Shown: in pieces, positions 23,355-32,243 of the stretch
Layout of the letters: each line of letters starts with the position of its first letter
Numbering within the stretch: the first letter of the stretch is position 1
From: Neofusicoccum parvum
Lineage: Eukaryota; Ascomycota; Dothideomycetes; Botryosphaeriales; Botryosphaeriaceae
Assembly (NCBI GenBank): GCA_020912385.1
Contig: CP087208.1
Span: forward strand, 2,356,001 to 2,420,000
Length of the DNA: 64,000 bases
Direction of reading: 5' to 3'
The notes under the pieces: model-generated
Seen by the model: only the letters and a program-made list of their open reading frames with translations
What the model was told of the DNA's origin: nothing
Database searches by the model: none
Position numbers and translations under genes: made by a program

Positions 23355-26290
23355 ATGGACTCGGTTCTCGTCATCGGCTGTGGTGTCTTCGGACTGTCCA
23401 CTGGCCTGGCTCTGGCCAAGCGCTATCCCAGCTCGAAGGTCACTCTGATCGACAGGCATGAGCCTCCCGTCCCTGATGGAACGTCTGTCGGTACGCAGCC
23501 TGCTTGGATGAGAGACCGCAACATGCTGACAGCGTTGATCTAGACACCACCAGGGTTATCAGAGCCGATTACCACGACCATGCGTACTCTGAGCTTGCGT
23601 TGGAATCCCAGAGGCTCATCCAAAAGGACCCGGAACTTGCTCCTCACTACTACAGGAGCGGTATGATCTATGCTCACGCAGGTGCCGGCCGCCACGGTTC
23701 CCAGGTCTGGGAGAAAGAGTATGCTGCAGCTCAGGCGTTGCAGAAGCAGCGCATCGCAAGCGGCGAATTCTCTGACCAAGGATACCTGCGCCATCTCACC
23801 ACTCACGAAGCCTTGTACAAGCGCGTAAACGGCGAGGGACACGAGCCTCATGGAGGAGAGAAGCTTTGGAACGCCGGCTATCTTAATGAAGACGTCGCCT
23901 TTGTCAATGCGGAGGAGTGCATGCGTGTCTTCTATCATAAAGTTCGACGACAGCCGAACACAGACTTTGTTTTCGGGAATCCCGTCAAGCGTCTTATCGT
24001 CGAAGACGGGGTTGCTAAGGGAGTCGAGCTTGAAGATGGGAAAAAACTCACGGCTGATCTGGTTGTGCTGGCGGCGGGAGCATGGTCGAACACTCTTCTT
24101 GATCTACGAGACCAGGTCAGCTCCACGGGCCATGAGGTGGCTTGGTTGAAGCTTTCTCCCGAAATGGAAGCGCGGTACAAAAATATGCCGGTAAGAATCT
24201 TCATCCTTGGATGAGAGAAGCCACTCATGGCTCAGGTCCGAGCAAGATACTCACCGCTTGTAGATTACTACCAACTTCACGACAGGATTCAATATCTTCC
24301 CGCCCCTGAACGGAGAGCTCAAATGTTTGAGACGGTCACCTGGGTACACGAACACGAGAACCGTGGTGGACTCAGCAACCGGCAAGAGCTTCGAAGTCTC
24401 AGCACCCCCGGATTCACCAAGCACTATCCCTGCAGACGCAGAAGCAGGTCTGCGAGCCAATCTTGCGGAGCTTTTCCCACCGCTCGCCAACCAGCCTTTC
24501 GACAGGACAAAGCTCTGCTTTTTCAGCAACACGCCCACCTCTGATTTCCTGATAGACAGGCACCCGAGTATCAAACAGCTTGCTCTCATTACCGGTGGAT
24601 CTGCCCACGGATGGAAGTTCCTCTGTGTCCTGGGTGACCGAGCTGTGGACATGCTAGAGGGGAAGCTGACCCCTGAACTGCAGAAAAGGTGGAAGTACAA
24701 GCTTCCTGAGGACAAGGACCATAACATGGAAGGGGCACCAAGAGCTGAGGGCGAACAGCAAGAGCTGAAGTACTGCAAGCCAATCGCAATTGTGGGAGCT
24801 GGCGTGTTTGGGCTCTCGACTGCTCTCCACCTGGCTAAGAGCGGGTACAAAGACATAACGTAAGTACAAAGCCGTTCAAAAATCCCCTCCCGCCTCAATC
24901 CTCCATCCCAAACCTGACCTTCCCGCCCAGAATCTTCGACTACCAGCCCTACGACCAAAACGGCTACTCCTGCGCCTCTGGCTGCGACGCCGCCAGCGCG
25001 GACGAGAACAAGATCCTCCGCGCCTCCTACGGCGACCGCAAGATCTACCAAGACCTCGCCTTCTCCGCCGTCCCCGTCTGGGAGTCCTGGAACGCCTCCA
25101 TCGCCACCTCCACCACGCACCCAGCCAACGTCTCCGCCACCGACCAGATATGGGTCCCCGCCGGCTTCCTTCGCCTCTCCGACAGCGGCCTCGACGAGAA
25201 GGAGCAGCAGACGCAAGACAACTTCCCCGCGGACATCAAGCACACGCAGTACCGCATCACAGACGCCGCCCGCGTCGCCGCCGCGGCCCGCGCGGGCATC
25301 CCGGCCACCAAACTCGACCCCTTCGGGCGCCAGGCGCGCGGCCTGCCCACCGACGGCATGTTCGACGGCACGGGCGGCTACGTGCTCGCCAGCAAAGCCT
25401 GCGCGTGGGCGCTGCACCTCTGCGCGCTCGCCGGCGTCAAGCTGCGGCTGGGGCCGCAGCACCGCTACGCGCGGCACACCACGGCGCCGTCGCCCACCAC
25501 CGGCGCCCCCGCCGTCACGGGCGTCGTCACCGCCTCGGGCGCGCGCCACGCGGCGGCGCTGCTCGTCGTGGCCGCCGGCGGCTGGACGCCGGCGCTGCTG
25601 CCGGCCGCCGACGGCCTGCTCGAGACGACGGCCGGCAGCGTGCTGACGGTGCGCATCCCGCGCGCCGCCCGGCCCGACCTGTGGGACCGCTTCGCGCCGG
25701 CCGCGTTCCCCGTGTGGAGCTGGAAGATGGCCGGGTACGGCGGCGCCAGGAGCACCTCGGTCGGCGGGCTGTACGGGTTCCCGCGCACGCCGGACGGGGT
25801 GGTCAAGTTCGGGTTCAGGGGCGCCAAGTGGACGAGCTACACGCACGAGAGAGAGGACGGGCCAGGCAGGAAGGCGGTGTCGTATCCGCGGACGGGCGGA
25901 GGCGAGGTGCCGGAGCGGGCGATGGAGGTCGTGGAGGCGTTTTGCAGGGAGAATTTGCCGGAGCTGCTGGAGTTGCCGATCGAGACGGCGAGGCTGTGTT
26001 GGTACACGGACAGCGTGGATAACGACTTCCTGGTGGATTATGTGCCGGGGACGGAGGGGCTGGTGGTGGCGAGTGGAGGGAGTGGACATGGGTTTAAGTT
26101 TTTGCCGGTGCTGGGGAGCAAGGTGGTCGAGGTGATAGAGAGGAAGGAGGACTCGGAGTACGTGAAGGCGTGGAAGTGGAGGGAGAGGCCGAGTGGGGAG
26201 GCGAATGGCTTGGAGGAGGGACCGGAGGGGTGGCGGACGTTGGACAAGCAGAACATGGTGAAAGGTTGGAAGGAGTCGGCGAAGCTGTGA
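23355..26290 (+). CDS. Bimodular FAD-dependent amine oxidase: two complete DAO-type modules fused
   Basis: Each module resembles fructosyl-amino-acid (amadoriase), sarcosine or pipecolate oxidases, which oxidise a secondary amine to an imine and make H2O2. Four exons (23355-23490, 23544-24190, 24264-24859, 24931-26290) give 912 residues with no stop between modules. Module 1 (about 1-425) has VLVIGCGVFGLSTGLALA at residues 4-21, NIFPPLNGELKCLRR, and RTKLCFFSNTP with Cys346 where covalent FAD attaches in this family. Module 2 (about 433-912) has IAIVGAGVFGLSTALHLA from residue 435, and RLCWYTDSVDNDFLVDY with Cys816. The roughly 30-residue linker is polar and contains one Met (24726) that could act as a second start. 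Exon 4 is much richer in GC-ending codons than exons 2-3. Substrates are unknown. No C-terminal SKL-type peroxisome signal is plain; it ends ESAKL, which is a possible PTS1 variant. Confidence 0.9.
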
Positions 26291-26812
26291 GGTGGTGGTG
26301 AGACCCTTGTGGGTTTGGTCCTACAAAGTGTCCTTATGCTATTAGTGTATCCAAGAGTAATTGAAGCATTTGTCCGGGCAGAATTTATCAAGTTATGGTG
26401 GCTCTTTTGCACCCCGACGAATGCTTCAACTACCCATGTGACACGTAACCTCAGAATATCGTTTTCATCAGATGCAGATGGCCATGGAGGCATATTCTCA
26501 TGTATCACTCGAGCAGACCAGATGAACATCAATCAGCAGGTAGTCTTATCGTTATTGAACTAGTAGAGTCAGAGCTTGGCGACAGGTGCCGCTATGAGCC
26601 CTATGAAGCAACCGTACTTGTAGCCATTCCGACGCCTTTCATTTCTAATCGTCTTGAAGTACCCTACAGTCTCTGTGGGAGCTGGTGAAGCCGAATTCAT
26701 GGAGTACAGAAAAGAAGAACCGGTAGTATCATGATGAGCAAAAGACCCTGCGAAAAGCACTCATCATGTGCTAAAATCCTGAGTTTTGAACCGAGGATCA
26801 AAGGTTAGAAGC
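26291..26812. other. Convergent spacer
   Basis: Between the fused oxidase (+) and the next gene (-), which converge here. More AT-rich than the surroundings; nothing coding is recognised. Confidence 0.5.
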
Positions 26813-28287
26813 TCAACCGAACAGACCAGCGAGGTCTCCAGTGTCGCTGGTACTCTCGACAGTCGGACTATGATAGTTGGAAGTAGTAGCAGGGGTAGGG
26901 CCCGGGGCCGGGGCCGGGGCACGGACAGGAGCCGGAGCACAGGTAGGAGCCGGAGGACGGGCAGAAACTGACGTGTGGATAGCAGCCGGAGCGCGGATAG
27001 GACCGGGAATACGGACAGGGCCCGCACCGTTGGTGGGAACCGGAGCGTGGGCTGGGCCTGGAGGGGATACACGACTATCGCGAGGCGAATTAGTACGCTC
27101 GCGAGAGTAGGACCAGGTCCGGCGCTGTTCAACACCACGATTGATCAAAGCAGGGCCCTTGTCGTGGACTAGGCCGATGTCGCCATTACGGTGGGGAATG
27201 AGGACGCCGATGCGCGGCGGCGGCTGGCGAACGTACTTGAACGGAATGCGAACGCCTCGGACAGGCTCAATTGCCTGGCGCTCCTCGTCGTTGAGCTCGT
27301 GGGCGACAAGGACGGCGGCCGGACGAGGACGGGTCATGACGGGGATACCACCGATGTGATCAGCGAGGGTAGCATTGTGATGGATGGCCTGGCGGCGAAG
27401 CTCGTCACTCGCGGAGCTGTTGGGTGCGGCATTGGCAGATGCGCGGGCTGGGGTGTTGGGACGCTCTTCGACACCACCCTGCTGCTGGGTGTTCCGGGCA
27501 GCACGACCAGAAGACTGGGCAGAAGCGACTGAGCATTCCTTAAGGCGAGCCGGTTGTTTGCCTTTAGCCTATCTGCACGTTAGGTTGAAGACTTGCTGGT
27601 CTGTGGACATGTTTGAGTGAATGAAGGTGAAGTGAGGTACAGTACCTGAGGACGGATGGCCTGGAGGCCCTCGATCAGATCCATAATCTCACTAGAGTCG
27701 TCGATGGCGCTACCAAGCAAGCTGTGGGTCTCATCACCATCGACACGGTGAAGCTCGACCTTGTACTTGCCGTCAGGACTGAGCAGCTTGCCGGTGTTCT
27801 GGACTTTCTTGGCCTTGCCCATCATGTTGCCAAAGGCTTCCTTCTTGTCCATGTCGCCGAAGAAGAAGCCGTCATCCTTCTCAGCGTGGTCGGCACCAAT
27901 CTCATCTTCAAAGGCAACCTTCTTCGCATTTGCCTTCTTCTCGTGCTGCTTGCCATTGGGGTTGATGAGAGCAGCGGGGGTTTTGGCAAAGGTAGGCCGC
28001 GTGGGAAGAGCGGGCTCACCACCGACTTCAGAGTTGGTGTCGATGGCGCTGGCGAAGTCATGGACACTATCGGCAGCGCGGGTGAGGCTGTGAGACTTCC
28101 GGCCCTGCGAGTCGTGGATGTAGGCCACGGGCTGCCTATGGGCGCCAGTCTCAAAGTGACCACCGCTCTCATTGGGGGCCTTGAAAGGGTTGCTGGCCAT
28201 GACTGTAGCGCGTCCACCAATGTGTCCGCGCGGAAGGTCGACAAAGTCGTCCGAGTCGTCAATGACGCTGATGGGGTAGGGAGGCAT
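26813..28287 (-). CDS. Uncharacterised, largely disordered protein with Pro/Ala-rich C-terminus
   Basis: Two exons, 28287-27646 and 27568-26813, are joined by a 77-nt intron (CAG before GTACTG; acceptor ATAG before GCTAAAGG), giving 465 residues. The join is supported because the downstream frame is blocked by TAG exactly at the acceptor, and the phase matches. The N-terminus has MPPYPISVIDDSDDFVDLPR. A short structured segment (KLLSPDGKYKVELHRVDGD, then SAIDDSSEIMDLIEGLQAIR) precedes a Ser/Ala/Asn-rich linker, a second conserved-looking block (RGVRIPFKYVRQPPPRIGVL, then GDIGLVHDKGPALINRGV) and a tail of degenerate Pro/Ala/Arg repeats. I do not recognise a family. A partner-binding or scaffold role would be a guess. 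An upstream first exon cannot be excluded. Confidence 0.72.
26890..27070 (-). repeat. Degenerate short repeats coding a Pro/Ala/Arg-rich tail
   Basis: GC-rich imperfect repeats with cores like CCGGGGCCGGGGCCGGGG and GGAGCCGGAG lie inside the 3' exon of the gene above. They encode alternating Pro-Ala-Pro/Arg-Ala-Pro units such as APAPVRAPAPAPGP. Confidence 0.6.
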
Positions 28288-28887
28288 GACTGGCAGAGTA
28301 AGGAGCGACGGCGGTCAGGCCAAAGAGAGTGGAGGTCTGGCGTGAGTGCAGTCGCGCCTCGAGGAAGGTGTCGGTGTTGGAGGGGCTGGAGGACGCGGAC
28401 GGGTGGGTGGAAGAAATAGGCAGCGCTGGACCCTGAAAACAAGGCCTCACCTGCGCTGTCGCCCGCACTGCGAGATAAATCCAACATGCGCCGCAGCCCG
28501 TCCGCTGCTCGCGCAGGAATGTGCAGTGGATGGGCAACGGCACGAAGACTGGATAAGCCGCAACTACCGAGCTTCATCGTCGCTGTAGCATGCTTGGATC
28601 CCTGCTGTTTGCACGAAAATAGACAAGGACTCCAAATGCATGCCCATAAATCGAAATGTTATACCTACTTCGGGAGCACCATGGCCGCCGCCAATGCAAA
28701 CTCGCCAGAGACTTCCGCTATCGGGACCCAATACCAGCCTACGCCAATGCTCAACGCCCGGTCACCAGTGGAGATCAGGATGAAGATGGGTATAAGGCTG
28801 CATCTCTATCGAAACCCCACCGGGATCTTGCAAGAGACTCTGCCCAGAAATCGACACTATACCTTGCCACCCGTATCTCCAGAGGCA
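28288..28887. other. Upstream region of the disordered-protein gene
   Basis: Lies between the start of the disordered-protein gene (-) and the 3' end of dephospho-CoA kinase (-). Open frames on the plus strand here continue as shadows of the kinase. Nothing else seen. Confidence 0.5.
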
Positions 28888-29721
28888 TCACAACTTCGCC
28901 TTTTCTTGAGCTTTCTCGTGTTCCCACTGAAGCTGCACTTTCCGCATCTTCCAGAAGCTCAAGAAAGCCGTGAGAGCGGCGAGAGGCGGGCAGAACAACT
29001 GCAGCCACGCCCACCACTGAGGGCTCCGCCTCTTGATGTCGGCCATTGCCTGAGCAACTTGCTTCTCAAGATCCGCTCTATCGCCATCATTCCAGATTAC
29101 AACGTTGGCGCCGTCTCCCCTCCTCTGAACCCGCTCTGCCTTCTCCCGCACGTCGCCTTGGCTCAGCACCCTGTTCTTGGCGTCTTCCTCGCTCAAATGA
29201 GGGTCTCTTGCTCTCAGCCTTTGCATCTGGATTTCCGGGTCCTTGACGGCAACGACCACGATGTTTCCGCAATACCTCTCCCACCCGCTCTCGAACAGCA
29301 GCGGGATGTCCAGGACCACTGCCCAATGGCCGCGCAGGTACGCCCACAGCATCTGCTTGTACATCTCGCGGCGCACTGCAGGGTGCACGATGCCGTTCAG
29401 CACCTTGCGGTCCCGCATGCGCTCCTCGCCGGCGCCGAACACGCGTCTCCCGAGCGCTGGCCGGTTTAGCGGACGGCCTTTGCCTGTCGGGCCATCCTCC
29501 TTGCCGCCGCATGCGGCGTCTGAAGCAGGAAGCAGCAGATCGGGGGTGGTAGGGCCGAAGTACTCTACGATGGCGCGGTATCCCGGCGTTCCCGGCTCGA
29601 CGACTTTGCGGGCGACGACATCGGCGTCGATGATGGGGAGGTTGTAGGGCGGACTGCGCAGCAGGTTGGACACGGTGGATTTGCCGGTCGCGATGGACCC
29701 GGTCAGGCCGAGGAGGAGCAT
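28888..29721 (-). CDS. CAB5: Dephospho-CoA kinase with hydrophobic C-terminal segment
   Basis: Catalyses the last step of CoA synthesis, the 3'-phosphorylation of dephospho-CoA by ATP. Single exon, 277 residues. The P-loop GLTGSIATGKST starts at residue 5, followed by the substrate-binding block PIIDADVVARKVVEPG. Further marks are GIVHPAVRREMY, the lid-region DIPLLFESGW, and the base-binding segment RLRARDPHLSEEDAKNRV. Residues about 75-100 form a polar insertion (DAACGGKEDGPTGKGRP). After the enzyme domain comes WAWLQLFCPPLAALTAFLSF, a stretch able to span a membrane, then a basic/acidic tail (KAQEKAKL). Eukaryotic single-function enzymes often carry such a C-terminal segment, and the yeast enzyme associates with mitochondria. 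Divergent from POM34, with a 540-base spacer. Confidence 0.95.
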   Translation of the reverse strand: MLLLGLTGSIATGKSTVSNLLRSPPYNLPIIDADVVARKVVEPGTPGYRAIVEYFGPTTPDLLLPASDAACGGKEDGPTGKGRPLNRPALGRRVFGAGEERMRDRKVLNGIVHPAVRREMYKQMLWAYLRGHWAVVLDIPLLFESGWERYCGNIVVVAVKDPEIQMQRLRARDPHLSEEDAKNRVLSQGDVREKAERVQRRGDGANVVIWNDGDRADLEKQVAQAMADIKRRSPQWWAWLQLFCPPLAALTAFLSFWKMRKVQLQWEHEKAQEKAKL

Positions 29722-30261
29722 GGCGAGGCGATTGGGTGTCGGGGAGCGCTGTCGGCGGAGGAAGTTGGGCGGTGGAGGTTGGAGCTTGGGCGCTTGCGTA
29801 GGAGTGGGGTGAGGTCACAGAACCGAGGCGCGGGAATGTCGATGATGCGGTTCGCTTCAGCGCGAGCAGGCGCGGCTCAATTGACGGGAGAATCTCAGGG
29901 AAGCTGGAGGGGTCTCGTGGCTGCTGGCGCGCAAGGCCTTCACGCTCATTTCAAAGGCGCAGCGGCGGCAGAGAGTGGTGACGATATGGAGCTCGCAGCG
30001 GCGGGCTGACTCGTGAGGAGTTGCTGGTGTCGGCGAGGCGGCAGGGATCCGCCGTCTCCAAAACAATCAACACCGACCGCCGGGCCTGCGCTGCACCGCT
30101 TCTTCGACAACCCGCGCCCCCGGCAGCGCGGTGACAGCCACGCCGCAACACAACTAACCGCTAACCGCACAGCTGTAGCAAGGACCCGCCACGTCCCGCC
30201 TCCTCTGCCCTCCCGCACCGCCGCTGCCGCACCGCCGTCCGCCGCGCGAAAACTCAACGCC
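29722..30261. other. Divergent promoter, CAB5/POM34
   Basis: A head-to-head spacer of 540 bases, moderately GC-rich, with no TATA box noted. Both genes are housekeeping, consistent with a shared TATA-less promoter (inference). Confidence 0.45.
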
Positions 30262-31127
30262 ATGTCCGCGCCCGCCACTCCGGCCAGCTCTACCATTGCT
30301 GTCGCCGGCACTCCCACCACAGGCACCTGGCGTCATCCGCACTTCGAAGAGATCACACGGCGTCAGAATGCGAGCGCATTCGGCGAGGACCAGGCCAAAG
30401 GCCTCTTCTCGACCGCCTGCCTGCTCTTCCTGACCTTCTTCATCCCCGCTTTCACCCCGGCCTGGTTCTACAACGTGTGAGCATACGCTTTTCCAAACGG
30501 CTATATGGACAAAGAAGTGCTAACACACCCACAAGCCTGCCCATTTCCGCTTTCCTCTCATCCTTCTACCTCAATCCGACGTACCTGCTATGGCTTCTGC
30601 GCGCTGTGCTCGCGGTGAACGGTTCCGTCACGCTCTTGCCGCTATTCCGCAACAGAGATGACATTGCCGACATCCCTCTGACGGCCGAGCAACGCGCCCT
30701 TCTCGGCTTAGATCCGAGCGTCTCGACCCCAGGCTCATACGTTACGCCGCCGCGCTACGCACGCTCCGCCACGCCGCGTAGTAGCGACAAGCAACTGCTT
30801 TCGGGATCGCCGGGATCCGGCAGCATCTTCGGATCGAGCCTGGGCTTCCGCGAGACGTCGAGCCCCTACAGCCCTATCGCGAGCCCGTTGCTGCAGAGGG
30901 CGGTCGAGGCGAGGAGGAGGAACAGCCTGTCTGGCTCCCAGCAGGCTGCCCCGACTGGACGAGAGCTGTACGAGAGCTTGGGCAGGGACAACGGCCTCGC
31001 CATTCCTGGCACACCGACGCCTCTCGGTGGTGGGAAGGGACCGTCGGTTTCTCTGACGAACCGCTGGTTCTACGAGAGGAACCGGAGGAGTTCCGGCCAT
31101 GGAAGCCCGAGGGGAGTGTACGGTTGA
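30262..31127 (+). CDS. POM34: Nuclear pore membrane protein POM34 (NPCC family)
   Basis: A pore-membrane ring nucleoporin that anchors the pore complex in the nuclear envelope. Two exons, 30262-30476 and 30536-31127 (59-nt intron, GTGAGC donor), give 268 residues. Two membrane helices are visible. The first is GLFSTACLLFLTFFIPAFT (about residues 47-66). The second, LLWLLRAVLAVNGSVTLLPL, spans about residues 87-110 and begins just past the intron. They are separated by a short turn with PISAFLSSFYLNP. The C-terminal half is Ser/Pro-rich and ends with VSLTNRWFYERNRR, a conserved element I recall from fungal POM34 proteins. Yeast Pom34 is about 300 residues, so the length agrees. The assignment is by topology plus the end motif. 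Confidence 0.85.
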
Positions 31128-32243
31128 AGCCGAAGGGCTAGTCAAATGAGTTGAATGTTGTCGCTGGATGAAGGCACACGCAGCTCACAGATGAGGATTG
31201 GTTGCAGAGGGGACACAGCAGTATACCCAGAGGTTTCGTTGCTGAGCATCTCTCGATTGTACGTAACCGGCATGAGGCGCATTGGGAGACGGGTTTCAGG
31301 TCGCATTGCATTCGGTGCGGCATGGCGAAGGGTCATTGGTTTTCTCGATTTAGTTCACATCAGCGCGGGATGGATCAGTCACTTGTAAGCTTAGATTGCC
31401 CCAACTCTCACAATATCCAGAGCCAGACGAAAGAAAAGCATTGCACAAGGCCTTCGACGCGGCCCCATTCATCCGTGCAACCGAGCTGGCGGGTTGGCAA
31501 TTGCCGAGCCAACGGCAGTGCTACCCCAGATATCAATGACGGGGCCGCCGCGGGCGTGCCGGCTCTGATTGGCCGCAATGGTCACGGCTCTTATCTGCAC
31601 GTAGCTGACTCTCGCTGCAGCCCAGCTGCTCACTAATGCGTTAAACAAATCGTCTGATCACCGCCAGATGCTTTCTTCTGCTCCAGTTCCACGCCGATGC
31701 TCTGCCTCAGCCACACCCAACGGTGCTTGCGTGCCGGTTCTGGGCCTCAGCATGATCGGCAGCGTGGATGTGGGCGTGCCTGGAGATAAGGGCCCGAGCA
31801 GCCAGAAACAACGAGCTCCCGCAGCATTGCGCTCCATGAGACCGAAGAATCCGAGAGCCACAGATGATTTAGAGTTCGGCCCTCTGCTCCAACAGAATAC
31901 GCCATCACCTGCTCGCGAAGAAACTGTTTTGCCTTCAAACAACAAGGTGGCACCCGCGGACCACCAGCTCCCAGCACGCCACATCTCTCGAGGCCCTTAT
32001 CGCTATCGCATCCCATTTGCCGCCCTCCCCATTCGCGCGTCGGCGTGATACGGGCCTGTCCGACCAACGCAGGGAGCGACAAGGGTCGCATGAGTAGCAC
32101 AGGCACCGTGATATAATAAGCTTACCCGTCCCCCAGTCTCCACCACCTTGCCGCGCACCCCGGAGCCGTCTCCTTTTTGTTAACGCCTGTCTGTTTGGTC
32201 AATTCCTCCGGGCGGGGTCCAGTCGCGCTTCTTCGCTGCCACT
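31128..32243. other. NCS1 permease upstream region
   Basis: No supported gene. It carries three GATAAG-type sites, described separately, and GATATAATAAGC at about 32108-32119, an AT-rich element about 130 bases before the permease start. Confidence 0.5.
31590..32001. promoter_or_regulatory. Cluster of three GATAAG sites upstream of NCS1 permease
   Basis: CTTATC at 31590-31595, GATAAG at 31785-31790 and CTTATC at 31996-32001, all within 660 bases of the permease start at 32244. Fungal purine, uracil and allantoin permeases are classic AreA/NIT2 targets. Sites are seen; binding is inferred. Confidence 0.45.

Noticed and set aside
24251..26089. A 612-codon minus-strand frame opposite the fused oxidase
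   Set aside because: Arg/Gly/Ala/Val-rich shadow of GC-ending codons on the coding strand; no domain, while the plus strand gives clear motifs.
28486..29469. A 327-codon plus-strand frame over dephospho-CoA kinase
   Set aside because: No family features; the opposite strand has the P-loop and all kinase motifs.
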